DNA of 64,000 nt from Neopestalotiopsis rosae (taxonomy: Eukaryota > Ascomycota > Sordariomycetes > Amphisphaeriales > Sporocadaceae), in the NCBI GenBank assembly GCA_023078685.1, contig JALGAS010000007.1, positions 310,001 through 374,000 on the forward strand, read 5' to 3'. Positions within the stretch are counted from its first letter, which is position 1. The number at the start of each line of letters is the position of its first letter. Of this stretch, positions 1-11,300 are shown piece by piece. Below the pieces are notes generated by a model. The model was not told the origin of the DNA. It saw nothing but the letters and a program-made list of their open reading frames with translations, and made no database searches. Both the position numbers and the translations under genes were made by a program.

Positions 1-576
1 AATGGGGTACATGCTGCACTCAACACTGTAGAGCTCGCCGGATTCTGTTGGGAAGCCTTCCTCCACCCAGAGTCGGAAGTTGTTCAGGATGTGAACTTTT
101 GAGTGACCGAAAACCTTGAGCGTCCAGCCCACACGCGGCGCACTGAAAATGCCAGCCTCTTTCGAGTCATAAACCACAACTGTGTCCTCTTTCCTGATGC
201 CGAGCTCGCTCATGGCTGCCGCAAACTCCTTGGGACTGGGGAGCATGTGCGGGTATGGGCTGTGCTTATCCTTAACCTTGTCGACATCGAAAAACCTGGC
301 CTTGGGGATGCGCTGTTGACGAAATGTGTCGATACCCTTGCGCTCATCGTTGGGCAGAAACCACGAAGCGCAGAGGGGAATGACCCGGGGTTCGGAGTTG
401 ATAGGCGAGGGCGGGCTCTTCTTCAAAGCTTCAGCGAGCTCTTTTGGCGTCACTAGATACGACGATAGGTTACGGCGCGACTCCATGGTGTTGATTTGGA
501 ACTGGCAAGATGGGACTCTGAAGCTCTGTCGAGGGAAAGCTGCCCTCGACGAGCGGAAGAGTGCGGCGGTCGCCAT
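1..576 (-). CDS. TUM1: Rhodanese / 3-mercaptopyruvate sulfurtransferase, mitochondrial Tum1-like (C-terminus beyond window)
   Basis: The reverse strand is open for 192 codons from the ATG at 576-574 to the window edge, with no intron. The protein begins with an Arg-rich, acid-free leader (MATAALFRSSRAAF) that looks like a mitochondrial presequence. It continues into an N-terminal rhodanese domain: VTPKELAEAL, then VIPLCASWFLP, the ARFFDVD element, MLPSPKEFAAAM and DTVVVYDSKE. This order is typical of tandem-rhodanese sulfurtransferases of about 300 residues, which move sulfur from thiosulfate or 3-mercaptopyruvate to acceptors; yeast Tum1 feeds tRNA thiolation. The catalytic Cys lies in the C-terminal domain, which is outside the window, so activity cannot be judged. 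A second in-frame ATG (codon 31, 486-484, context ACACCATGG) could give a form without the presequence. The gene diverges from APC11. The family call is firm; thiosulfate versus mercaptopyruvate preference is not. Confidence -1.
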   Translation of the reverse strand, partial: MATAALFRSSRAAFPRQSFRVPSCQFQINTMESRRNLSSYLVTPKELAEALKKSPPSPINSEPRVIPLCASWFLPNDERKGIDTFRQQRIPKARFFDVDKVKDKHSPYPHMLPSPKEFAAAMSELGIRKEDTVVVYDSKEAGIFSAPRVGWTLKVFGHSKVHILNNFRLWVEEGFPTESGELYSVECSMYPI

Positions 577-1500
577 TGCCGTCTGGATATAATCAGGAGG
601 TGATCCTGAAGTAGCAGTTGGTGGATCCGACTAATGTACGCTGTGAGGAGTCGAGCTCCGGAGCTCGGCGAATGATATAGGCAAACGCAACTTTCGGGCG
701 AATGACGTCTTCAGTATAGCCAGAGCGATAGCTGCAGGCCCGCAAGGACTCGAGCGCTCAGTAGCACTGTTGTTTTGGGGGCGTTGATGCGGTTTCGTGG
801 TCTTGCGTTCGCAAAAGAGACTCGAGCTCACGATGCTATCGGTGCTCAGAACTTGGGGAGTGAGAGCTTTTGGGGAAGGTGGACTTGTAGTGTGTTCGGA
901 TGCGGGGTGCGAAATTGGGGAAAGAAGGAAAAGTGCGCGTATCAGCGGCAAGAATTTCTGGTCTTTTTTAGTATGCTGTTCTCCAGACACACAGAGATGA
1001 TGATGTGCTCGAAAGTTGTGGTGGTTGGTCGGGCTCACGAGAAGTCAAAAAAACGTCAAAGCAAAGGATGCCGATAAGCGGATACCTCTCGCAATCCCAC
1101 GAACTGAAAGGTTGTTGATAACGGGGTGGAGCTCCGAGCTCCAGTGCTGGTTCTGGTGGCTGGCAGGTACCCAGCAGCCAGCAGGTCAAGGTAGGTAATT
1201 GTCCACTGGGCTGCTGCCGCTGCTGCTGTTGTGCACAACTGAAGCCGTTGGCCGGGATGCGGCTTTAGTGCTAGCGCATTAGTTTGACCAGGGCCTTGGT
1301 TTTATTGACCCAATGCGAATCTCATCGCGTTTTTGATGCATTTCATTCACTGATTGCCTTTCGGTCAACTTTATACTTGGTCCGGGAGATAACCCTACTT
1401 AACAAACCCGCCTGACAAACGAATCTAATATCTGCAAACTCATGCACGTACATCCCAGACAAGTCAGGTGCATGGAAATCGCTGGACGGCACGAGACACC
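577..1500. promoter_or_regulatory. Divergent intergenic region between TUM1-like gene and APC11
   Basis: This 924-bp stretch separates two divergently transcribed genes and must contain both promoters. I see no coding exon. It holds a perfect 14-bp palindrome, GAGCTCCGGAGCTC, at 653-666, and a related inverted repeat, GGAGCTC-C-GAGCTCC, near 1128-1142. It also has a short CTG/CCG-rich patch near 1212-1232. No clear TATA box was found. Any regulatory role for the palindromes is inference. Confidence -1.
653..666. repeat. Perfect 14-bp palindrome GAGCTCCGGAGCTC
   Basis: Both strands read the same across these 14 bases. A second copy of the same arms with a one-base centre lies about 470 bp away (1128-1142) in the same divergent promoter region. 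Palindromes of this size are plausible binding sites for dimeric regulators such as fungal Zn2Cys6 proteins, but no known consensus is matched. Confidence -1.
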
Positions 1501-1996
1501 ATGAAGGTCAAGATCAAGAAGTGGAATGCCGTTGCGACATGGCGGTGGGATCTCCCAGAAGACGATGTTTGTGGTATCTGCCAGGTCCACTTTGACGGAA
1601 CCTGCCCGACGTGCAAATACCCTGGAGATGACTGTAGCCTTTGTGAGTCATTCGTGAATTCCGTGGCCTGAACATGAGCCAAGCAAAGAGATCGTGCTAA
1701 TAATGCGACGTCCATCAAGTGTCCGGCAAGTGTGGTCACAACTTTCACATGGTCAGTGCCAGCCTGGAGCATGACGAATGGCAAATTGAGACTTGCTGAC
1801 ACCTTCAAGCACTGCATCATGGAATGGATTAAGCAAGATTCTTCCAAGGGCCAATGTCCCATGTGTCGACAGAGTAGGTCAAATCCATCCAAACATACTA
1901 GCAGTAGTTCTTTGGTACTAAAGATATTCAGAATTTGAGTGGGGAGAAGGCGGTCTGCAACAGCAGGACGAGGAGCAGCGTGTTCTCGAAGAATAA
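1501..1996 (+). CDS. APC11: Anaphase-promoting complex subunit 11 (RING-H2 E3 subunit)
   Basis: Four exons, 1501-1642, 1720-1751, 1810-1873 and 1932-1996, join in frame to a 100-aa protein. The introns are 77, 58 and 58 nt. The protein opens with MKVKIKKWNAVATWRW, the hallmark APC11 start, and carries the RING-H2 ligands C24, C27, C52, H54, H57, C60, C74 and C77. The extra cysteines C35, C38 and C45 bind the third zinc typical of APC11. It ends in a fungal acidic tail after CPMCRQKFEWGE. APC11 pairs with the APC2 cullin and recruits the E2 that ubiquitinates securin and mitotic cyclins. Intron 1 has a TGCTAATAA branch-like element. Length and motif order match the family closely. Confidence -1.
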
Positions 1997-2966
1997 GCAC
2001 GCGTGTGAAGAGGGAACACGGATTTTATTTCCGGTTTTGCTTTCATACCACAATACAAAGTAACGGGAATGATTTCCGCATGAGCATATCCTCAAGGACT
2101 TAATGACGAATCAAGCAAAGACGGGCATTGTGCACAATGCATGCGGACATGAAGCACAATGGCAATTGAGGTAAAAATCAGAGAAGGCTTCGAATTCCCC
2201 AGGCAGTTTTATCGGCACAATACTTACCTAGTCGACTCATTTGTCAGTTTTTGCCGGATCTGAAAACATGCAGATGATCAGTCTTACCGTGTACGGTCAC
2301 GAATTACATCAGAGGGTAGTAGGATCGTACCATATAGCTGAATCAGGGCTTTATCGAGAAGTTTTCGAGATGTCTGAAGAGGTTGCCAATCTCCATCGAG
2401 TGCCTGCAGCAAAAAAGTGTTCGAGGAGCATATACATAGAGCTAGACTAAGAATCGTATGAGGTTTTACATATACTTGTCCAGACATGTTGAGGCATGTA
2501 CTACTCAAGGTCATGAGCCGCTCTCATCATAAAGCAAAAGTAATAATGTCCAAGTCGGTGGTATGATGTACCAAGTTTACCCCACAGTACCCCCCAGCAT
2601 TGAAACGCCAGCGCCCCTCAGCGGCTTCTGTTCCCCACGTGCCGATTAGATAGAAGCTCCCAGACAGGTACCCTCCATACTGGGCCTGGGCGGACGATCA
2701 CGGAGCTGTCACCTCTTTCAACCCTCCTGTATGCCTCGGACTTGCAGCAAGCAAAAGCTCCCAAAAGCTCCTCCAAGCTTCCAGCTGCAGCCTGCCAACG
2801 AATGAGTTGCGCTTATTACTCGCTGCCTTAATGCTTTTGAAGTCGCCCTAGAAAGGCGGCGTCTGTTGGGACCGGAAACAAATACAGAACAATAATTCGC
2901 AAAGCAAAAACCACCCTCCGCTCTCCGTATGACTTCCATCTCTTTCTCCCGAGCGTTGACATCACG
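1997..2966. other. Intergenic, no gene seen
   Basis: About 970 bp between the APC11 stop and the leader of the next gene. Open frames here are short, lack coding bias and show no family resemblance. It presumably carries the APC11 3' end and the promoter of the downstream gene. No TATA box or repeat stands out. Confidence -1.
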
Positions 2967-3152
2967 ATGCGCAGTCCCAGTCCAACCGTACGAAGTGTTC
3001 TAGCCGCGTTTCCACCCGCTCATAGCCTCTCGTCGATACCTTCGCTTGTTGCCTTGTCGTCCTCTTCAACGTCGCCGTCCTTGCCATCGTTGGCCGCCTC
3101 TTCTCGTCCTCGTCGCAGCAACAACAGCTACAACCACAACCATCACAACTGA
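2967..3152 (+). promoter_or_regulatory. Upstream ORF whose stop overlaps the main start (TGATG)
   Basis: A 61-codon reading frame starts at ATG 2967 and ends with TGA at 3150-3152. The last base of the stop is the first base of the ATG of the 277-aa gene (TGATG). The peptide is a Ser/Pro-rich low-complexity string followed by Asn/His, so it is unlikely to be a functional protein. If the transcript begins upstream of 2967, ribosomes would have to skip this frame or reinitiate at the overlap. The arrangement is visible directly; transcription start and effect are inferred. Confidence -1.
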
Positions 3153-3985
3153 TGATGGCTGATTCCCAGCATATTGAGCCGCCCGCCGGCTCTATTGATG
3201 TCGAAGCCGCCGTCGCCTCCGCCACACCCCCCGATAACTCGGGTATTCAACAAAAGCAGCCAGCCTCTGCTGCCCCCTTCCAACCCATTTACACACTCGT
3301 GAACAACACGTCGACTAGGACCACACACCATCCCCACGTGAAATACATCTTCAGCGATGACGACCCGGATGAATTCATGCAGGCCCTGGCCCAGCAAAAC
3401 CATGCCAACTTGGGCGAATCAGCCTCGGGACCCGCACCGGACCACCGGGCCATACTATTAGATTTGACGCCGAATCCGAGTGACGGCACGCTCAACGTTT
3501 CGTGGGCATCCAGCCTCTCGCCATCATGGGCCGTCCTCGATGCACAAGTCTCCCGGATCTCGCCCCCATCGTCGGATGGCGGCGGTGGTGGAGGAGGAGG
3601 AGGCGGCGGCGGCAGTGATCCTACCGCAAGTCCGACGCGCAAGAAACCCGACCGGCTCATGCTCCGGATAGAAGGTATAGATGGAGGCTCACTGGCATCG
3701 GACAGCGAGCTGCGGCTTTCCGACGACAAGAGCCGGCTGGGCTCGTCTGGCAGTGCCAGCGGCGGCAGCGGGCAGAGGGCCGCGGAAACAGAAGACTACA
3801 ACGTCCTGGTCGACGAGTTCGACAAACGAATGTCCCTGCTGAGAAAAGTTGTCGACGCAGGTGAAGAGAGGCGGAGGAAGGTTGCTGAAGGTACCGGCCC
3901 AGGGGCAAATGTGCAACTTGAAGCCCCCAACGAGACGGTGCCCACGAGCACGGAGAACTTGCGAAGGTCTGTCGACTCTGGATGA
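3152..3985 (+). CDS. Conserved-looking hypothetical protein, 277 aa, poly-Gly linker
   Basis: An uninterrupted frame starts at ATG 3152 (a second ATG follows immediately) and gives 277 residues. I do not recognise a family. The N-terminal third has a structured-looking segment (roughly 45-85) with TTHHPHVKYIFSDDDPDEF. A middle segment around 98-135 contains LLDLTPNPSDG and LSPSWAVLD. A run of 12 glycines (about 143-154) forms a linker. An amphipathic, coiled-coil-prone helix (EDYNVLVDEFDKRMSLLRK) lies near 215-240. There is no signal peptide, membrane segment or enzyme motif. The composition suggests an intracellular adaptor or regulatory protein, but that is only inference. Clean third-position bias and the long open frame in a GC-rich region support a real gene. 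Confidence -1.
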   Translation: MMADSQHIEPPAGSIDVEAAVASATPPDNSGIQQKQPASAAPFQPIYTLVNNTSTRTTHHPHVKYIFSDDDPDEFMQALAQQNHANLGESASGPAPDHRAILLDLTPNPSDGTLNVSWASSLSPSWAVLDAQVSRISPPSSDGGGGGGGGGGGGSDPTASPTRKKPDRLMLRIEGIDGGSLASDSELRLSDDKSRLGSSGSASGGSGQRAAETEDYNVLVDEFDKRMSLLRKVVDAGEERRRKVAEGTGPGANVQLEAPNETVPTSTENLRRSVDSG

Positions 3986-6900
3986 TGAGGTCTCCAACAA
4001 CGTCTCCTATCATGTGCTTGTCGGGGTCTGAATTGCAGCTCTTCATCGGGGCGTGACGAATGGGGAACGACTGTTTCTATAAAGACAGCGACCGAGCATG
4101 GTTTGTGTCATGATTATGAGTGCTTCAAAATGAGAGCGGTTCAGATGAATGTAGAATTACTCTCCTTGTGAGATGTTTCTTCTTGAACATATGTTAGGGT
4201 TGACAGACACCAGTAACTGCGATATGAATACTCGTTACACACTCAATAGGAGGTGTGCCGAAAATCATTGCGTGTCGCGGAAGTAGCAGATAGGTCTGCA
4301 AATATAAGCGATGAACCATAAGACTACGTGATAGATAGATATAATAATACTGAAAGCTTTAGAGTGTTTCAAGCCGAGATTGAACTTTCCAAATTACTAA
4401 ATTATTGTCGGCGTGTCTCAAATGTACCTACAACTTCGCTTCTATCTCTATGTTGTTTACGATGCCTCCAAGAATCATGGCAACGATCCAGAAACACCGA
4501 GCAAGTACAGACCAGAGAACGAAAGGACGAACGATAAGAGAACGTATGAGCTACATGCTGAAGGTTTTGGATCTACCTAAAGCTAGAAAACGAGTATCAT
4601 GATCATGTCCAGAGGATCTTTTCTTGTTCGGACAACCAGGACATCGAGCGAAGACCACATTTGAAGCATGTTTGATGATATATGCAAACTTCCAGGCTAA
4701 TCAAGACGTTTCCTATACATAACGAAAGAGCATCCAGACCAGGTAGTGATATTGGTTTCTTTCAATTTGTCGCGCTGTTGGCAAGTTTGAAATTATATCT
4801 AGTCATGAATCTACCTTGCAACCCACCTTACGCAGCCACCGAAAAAGGCTTTCGCAACGTTGCAACACTTACAGATGAGTCAGATGAAGTGGCAGCCATG
4901 ACATAATGGACATGGTGTAATCCTAAACCAAAGGTCGAAAACCCAAAGTTTCCGGCCCAGAACAGCCATGCAGATAAAAACGCCGCTGCAGAGGTTTGAG
5001 ACCAGTAACCCTTCCTGATCCAGCATTCTCGTCGAATGAAGAGGATGAGAAGATCTCCATATTGGGCAGGAATTCCCCGCCAAGGACAAAGTATACAGGA
5101 CAAACTCGCAAAATTTCCAAGAACGACTGCTGCCTGCGTTTGACTTTCAAACCCCGGAGCATGATGTCCTCTCAGGGTCTAGGTAGTTTCGATAGCTGCC
5201 CGATCATACGAGAAGCTACGACACACCTTTTTCGGCTTTCTTTCGGCGCGCCGGGTAGCCAGTTTCCCCCAAGCTAGAGAAAAAAGAGTCACAACAGTGC
5301 CATGTACCCGCGGACACCGCATGATAAGGGTTGATGGAACGCATTCCGTTGAATGCCCGATGCCAGGTTTGGACAGGCGGAAATCCTAGATGGCAAACTC
5401 AGGAATGCCATTGTCTCTTTACGGGAATTGCTTCGATACCTCATCGGGGCTTTAAAAAAAAAAAGAGTTCCAGACGAATAAAACCCTTTCTTCAAAGGGC
5501 GGATACGCGGCAAGTACTCAAAAGTTGAAAAAGGGCGGGAATTAAGGCGTCCATGTTTGCCCAGAAACTTCCCGCCCGGGCTTTCTTCAAGGTATTACCT
5601 ATTCCGATAATTGAGTTTTGACATTAAGCTTCCCGCTAACGTCTGTGGAAGAGAAGATGCATAGAATGCCGTTCTGACAGCGGGACAGTATCGTTGTAGT
5701 AGCAAAAGATGGCAGTCAAGAGTTTACACAGTATTCCTTTGACATACACAGGCACAGAGAGCGAGAGAGAGAGAGAGAGCTAGACTCCAGGACTAGTATT
5801 GGATTAGACAATAGACAATTAATTCGTCCGCGTCCAAGACCAGGCGAGTGTACTTCGTATGGTTGACCGAGTCACTGAGGATCTCCTGAAGATCGCACTT
5901 AAAAGTAGATCCCATGTTCGCGCCTCTCCACAACCAAGTGGGGCCCGCCATGGGAAATTATAACTTCATGCTTGCTCATGCGCACGGTTAGTGTAAGACT
6001 GCTGCCATGACGTGGAAGCCTACGTCGTGAGGGACTAGACATATTCAGGACAACAAGAACATAGCATGATTTTTTGTCGGTATCACTGAATCACCAAATG
6101 GATGCAAGATTGAGATCGTTGATTTGGGGGGGGGAATGAATTTTTTTTTTTAACTCTTTTTCCTCGCCTATATACGGAATGTGGCAGAGTAAGCCTTTTT
6201 TTAGACAATCGCTCTACGCAGCGCTTCCCTGGCGATTTCCAAGGATGACGATCAAAACCAGCAAAGGTGTCATCTCTCCTTCCGTCGGATGTCCTCTTTA
6301 ACATATATCGAGGTCCGCAGCAAATGCCCTCCACAAAATTATGCTCTCCCTTCTTGGGAGTGCGTATTGGTTGTTGAGTATTTTGTACGTTTTTGTCGTA
6401 AAGGTGGTGACGACGTGCTGGAGTTGACACAAATCCATCCTCGTTCACCTAGGAGCTAAACAGTTCTCGCTTCATGCGTGAACTCCTCCAGAAGCAAAAA
6501 TGTCTCCGGTATCCATCGATGTGCTTCCCCAAAGCATCCTCCTCCATTGTTCTTTGTCCATCTCAAGCAGGTAGGTTGCGTCGACAAATTGACATTTCGT
6601 ACTCCTCCACGTTTTGAATTCCACTCAGATGGGAGGCCGAGACAAATGCATTTTTTTCGTCCCGATAATGACCGCCGTCTTTGCAATGGTTTCGTCTATG
6701 TTGTTGTTTGTGCAATCTGTATTGTCCTTTTGTTCTCGATGGAACCCTGGGGAAAAAAAAGAACCGAGCAAGGGTATGAATGCCGAAGAAAGAGTCGCCT
6801 ACGCGGGAATCCGAAACGAATTTTTTTTTTTTTGGTAGTGGGGGGTCGGAAGAAGTTGATTTATTTTTGGGCGCAAAGCGCTTTGGTGGGTATGAATGAC

Positions 6901-7136
6901 TGTGAAAAGGAAATAAAAATCAGGAGAAAAAATACAAGTCGCTATGCCATGGAGATCCTAATTCCGTCAATGTATGCAACAATCTTCTTTTTGTCTTCCA
7001 ATGATACACGAGTCCTGGTTGATGGCCTCTCAAATACGAGGTCGTTCAAAATGGGTCAATGGGCAAAAGCCCAAAGATCGCGGTATTTTTTTCATAAAAG
7101 CTTCTTTTATGACGAAATGTTTTGGTATGAGCAGGA
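3986..7136. other. Intergenic, no gene supported; homopolymer and GA tracts
   Basis: This 3.15-kb stretch lies between two convergent genes, so it contains both 3' ends. The plus-strand frame at 6478-7140 (220 codons) is interrupted by K/F/R-rich stretches from homopolymer runs and matches nothing, so I do not call it. The right part holds G and T runs (a G9 and a T11 near 6125-6152, and another T12 near 6820-6833) and a (GA)8 tract at 5763-5779. These could belong to the cyclin 3' UTR. Confidence -1.
5763..5779. repeat. (GA)n dinucleotide microsatellite
   Basis: Seventeen bases of uninterrupted GA repeat in the intergenic region downstream of the 277-aa gene and the cyclin gene. Only its presence is clear; no function is suggested. 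Confidence -1.
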
Positions 7137-8394
7137 CTAGTGGGCCATCATGTGGCCACTGTACTCATCTTGAGAGTAAGCCGGGTATTGTTGTACATGC
7201 TGAGGGGCGTAGGCGGATGTCTGAGGAGCCGGAGGCGTCGGGGTAACTGGGCACCTGGGAGGAACATATTTGTTCATGGGGTCAGTGACACCGAAGTTGA
7301 TGCCATCGGGAGTAATGGGCGGGGTCATGTAGCCCTCGGCCACACCGACGACGGCGCTGTGTCCCTTCTGAGGTGTGCTGTAGATGTTGCCAGGCTTGGC
7401 GGCCAAGACCTGCTCGCAGGGGGGAGTCGGGGGCTCTGCGCGGCGCGAGATGGCAGCTTGGTGTGCGAGGAACTCGGTCAAGGTGACAGCGACGCGGGAC
7501 ATGTTCATTGCCGAGTACTTCCTGGTCAGAGTCGCGGAAGGCTGGTGAAGGTGCTGCAGCAGGGTGCGCAGGGTGCTGGATGACGTGGGGTCCCATTCTC
7601 CATCGTTGACTTCGGGTCGCGACAGGATAGCTCGAGCCAATGTCAGGGAAGCCCTGGCCATGATCGAAGGCTTGGTGGAAACAAAGTCGCGGTGGTACAG
7701 GGCAATCTCGCAGATGTAAGCGGCCATGTGCTCAACCTCACGGTCGTCTCCCTCCTCGGCAACGATCAATTGGCTGAAGAAATCGACGGTGGGGTGGCCA
7801 ATGATCCACTCCAGGGTGTTGAGAACGTGCATCTCCATCTGGGTGAACATGCCAGAGTCGTACAGGCCACAGCACATGTTGTTCAGTTCGTTGATCTGGG
7901 GCACCCGGTCCTTCTTGTCGCCGTACTTGGCAGCAATGAGCAGGGCGGCACAACCGACAAGCTGATAGTGTTGCTTGTAGACGACACGCTTGGAGCAGTA
8001 GCGATCCAACAAGTTGATAGACAGGAACAGGGTCTCAGGCTGAAGCGAGAAGGCGGCGTGGGCCTCAATCAGGAAATCGATGAGGAATGGTCTCATGAAC
8101 CACTGAATTTCGCGCTGCATATCGATCAGATTAACGTCGGGCAATGTCTCGTCCTGTCAAATTGTCAGTTTTGGTGAGGTCCACACATGTCTAGTATTTG
8201 TTGCAACCAACCTCCATGTAGCTGAGGTGCTGCATGATGTCCTCGAGGTACTCCTCGCTGGCGAGACGCGACAGCTCCTCGCCAATCATCGCTTGGCGGT
8301 TGCGTGCCAGCATCTTGAGGTGCTCCTTGGAGGGAACACGAGAGTACTGAGGCTCGTCGGACTCGACGAAGAAGTCGGGGTTTGCGTATGCCAT
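7137..8394 (-). CDS. CLN1: G1/S cyclin, CLN / Puc1-like
   Basis: Two exons on the reverse strand, 8394-8212 and 8153-7137, are separated by a 58-nt intron and encode 399 aa. After an N-terminal segment (MAYANPDFFVESDEP) comes the cyclin N box, roughly residues 70-200: REIQWFMRPFLIDFLIEAH, LFLSINLLDRYCSKR and LVGCAALLIAAKYGDKK. A cyclin C-like half follows. The LIDFLIEAH and LLDRYCSKR elements are those of fungal CLN-type cyclins, which bind the Cdc28/Cdk1 kinase at Start. The C-terminal 140 residues look disordered and carry at least six Thr-Pro sites (for example TPPITPDG and PVTPTPP), fitting CDK-dependent phosphorylation and turnover known for G1 cyclins. The start fits the family and the ATG lies just upstream of the conserved N-terminus. 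The exact yeast orthologue (Cln1/2/3) is uncertain. Confidence -1.
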
Positions 8395-11300
8395 TTTGAA
8401 TCGAGTAGTTCGTTTGATCGACTGTTCGTGCGGAAAGAGTGGCGGATCAGGTTCTCCAGGAATCTTCCGATTGGTAAAATGAATGAGTGTGTTTTGGTGG
8501 TTTTAATTATTAGATGGTTGCATGCAGTTGGTCAAAAGAGTGAAATCCGAGGCTGCAATGTTGCCAATGCGGTATTAGGAATTAATGAGTGTGCTGAACC
8601 GTACCGGTACGTGGTCGCGATCAGAAGAAGGAATGACTGGGGCCGAAGCGTAAAATGGCGAGAACGATTAAAGATCTCACAAAAACTTGGTGAAATACCG
8701 GCGGGGGAGAACGGCCGTTAAGGAAAAAAAGAGGGACGTCTACTAGATAGGGCGCTGCACAAGGCAAAGAACATCAGCTTCGGGATCATCCACACGTTGA
8801 AGAATATTAGGTAGATCTAGATTAGAGCCCCACAAGTCGTCACTCGGGTCTGTCAAAAGGGGCGCAGGGCCAATCAGGCTCAACGGCGTTTGCAACTGAT
8901 CCATGCAGCACAATAGATTCAATGTGAAGACAATAGCGCAGAGGGCCGATCAAGTTCCAGGCACGAGGAACCGAGTCAAGTATGCACGGCTCCCAAGTGA
9001 GACTGAGCACAACCGAGGGGGAGGGAGTTGACGTCGAGGGGTTCGAGATCGTTCATTCATAGGAGAGCAAAAGAGGGTTATCCCTTACCGCCACGATTGA
9101 CTGACAGGAAATTAGGCGATTTCCTGTTCTCTTGGATGAGTGGGAAACAACGAGTTAACGAGTCCCACAAGGCGAGCGGATGGTCGTTCGACGTGAAGCG
9201 TCAGGTGACGAGATGTGAACCGAAAGGACACAGATGTTGATCTGAGGCGACTCGGTATCGGACTGCAACAGCGCGGGTTCTGTGTTAGACCTGATGACTA
9301 CTCCCGCTAACATTCATTCTCCTTTCGACAGCTTGCGCCGTGAAGACTGACGAGGCAGCAAAAAAAGTTGGCAACAAACATACCTCGACACTTGCCCGCT
9401 TGAGACGGGTTTACCAAGTCTTTCACAATGACTTAGTTCATGTAGGTCGTTTGCTGTCCTCGGAACCAGTTTCAGACCTGCGTTGACGGGTCCAAAGCCG
9501 GTATTTCCTGGGGAGAGATCCACTTGATTACGATGGGCGAAAGTCAAATTCCTTGTGATCGTTGGCACGAGAAGGAACGATGGGAAGCAATTGCCGTCGA
9601 GGTGACAATTGTTTCGATTGCTGACTCTATTATTCTTTCCTTGTCGCGGGTTGGCGGAAGGGGTCGAGAGAGTTGAGTGTCGATTGCCGAGGAATGGGCA
9701 AGACGGGGCGAGGGGTGGATCGGAAGGGGGTTGAAGGTCGGTGGTAATTGAAAGATTCCTTAGAGAGGAATTCCAGCTCTAATCACCAAGGACTAAAAAG
9801 GGGGAGAAGGGTTGGACTGAAGAAGGATTTATTGCCGTAGTGGGGGAGGGACTACGAGCAATTGAAGAAAAAAAAAAGTAGAAGAAGGCTGTTGGGGCCG
9901 AGCTGCTACTTTTTCTTCCTTATCCTTTTTTTGCTTGACAGTTGCTTCAGTTGTGCATGTAGCTCCGGATCCTTATGCTGTGCCTAGAGAATAAGGGGGA
10001 GGATGCCCAGAAATAAATCTCTCTTTCCTTTCCCTCCTGCTGTTGAAGCAAAGCAGGACTCGTCGGAGACGTTGGGAGAGGTAGGAAATGAATGGATCGG
10101 GATGAGGAGAATGGGAGGAGGGAAAGGGGAGGAGAGACGCCTTCAGGTTGGAGGAGGATAGAAGAGATGAAAAAGGATTGGAAGAGATTGGTTACTGGCA
10201 CTTTAAGACAGCCGGGCCACCTAGTAAGTTTAGCAGACCCAGGACTCCAGGAGAAGCAGCACCACCCAAGCACGACGCCAGACAAGGGCCTGGGATGGAC
10301 CTGGCAGGGCACGACGAGATGGGCGCCTCTGGTAGGTTGCCGGCCTCCAAATGTACCAGGGGGAGGGGACAGTGCTTGGTTGGGGGACCTCCGCCCAACA
10401 TGAGCGAACGTATGAAGCCAGTCTGGTCTGGGCTGGCTCAATTGCTTGGTGCTTGGATTTTCTAGGTGTGAGCGAACGACCGACTGGAGCAAGAGTGGTG
10501 CGGTGCGGTGCCAGCCAGTGTGTACTCTGTATGTGGGGACCGCCGCGCTGCTTGCTGCACTGTTGGACCTCCACACAATGGGCACTGTCAAATCGACGGT
10601 TGGTCGCGTCAATCAATTGATCCTCTCAATTAGGCAGAGTGTGTAAAATGTACCTCAACCTCCTGGCTCAAAAGCACTTCCTAGTCAGTGCAAATATGGT
10701 GCTTTTCCTATCCTCGGGGCGGGTTTTTTTTCTCTCTCTTCGAACAACGACTCGACGCAGGGATCTGTCCAAAGAAAAGTATATTGTGGCTTTACTGTGT
10801 ATTTGGCGTGTCGTCTTGTAATGGCTTTAGTTTGGCTTTTCTTCTGCAGTAATCACGACTTGAAAGGTCCCGAAGGGTTGATCTATCGCCAGGTACTTCG
10901 TATATTCCTCTCTCTCACTGACCCCTTCTCTGCTCGGGATCAGGACGGCAATTTGCGTCCGGTCTTCTTGGTAAGGCGCTGCTGAGCAAAACACTTGGGA
11001 CAGCTTGGGATGAACTGATACCAAGGCCGAGCAAGAGAGAAGCGGGCTTTCTCACACCGTGTGAATTGGGAATTGGTCCGCGTAAGATTGTAGTGTCAAT
11101 TTTTCTCTGCTGACGGGAACGCGTTGCGAATTGGTAAAATGCGGGTTCCTAGATTGTGAATGCTAAGGTAGCGCGATGCGGATGCACAATAGTAGACTAG
11201 CTCTGCATGGGGGAGCGAAATAGCTGCAATAATAAAGGCCCTGATGAATTTATGGAGGGACAATGGCCCTGCTTTCAAGATATATGTGCGCGATACATCG

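Noticed and set aside
6478..7140. Plus-strand frame of 220 codons next to the cyclin stop
   Set aside because: Composition dominated by homopolymer-derived Phe/Lys/Arg, no domain, probably the cyclin 3' region read backwards.
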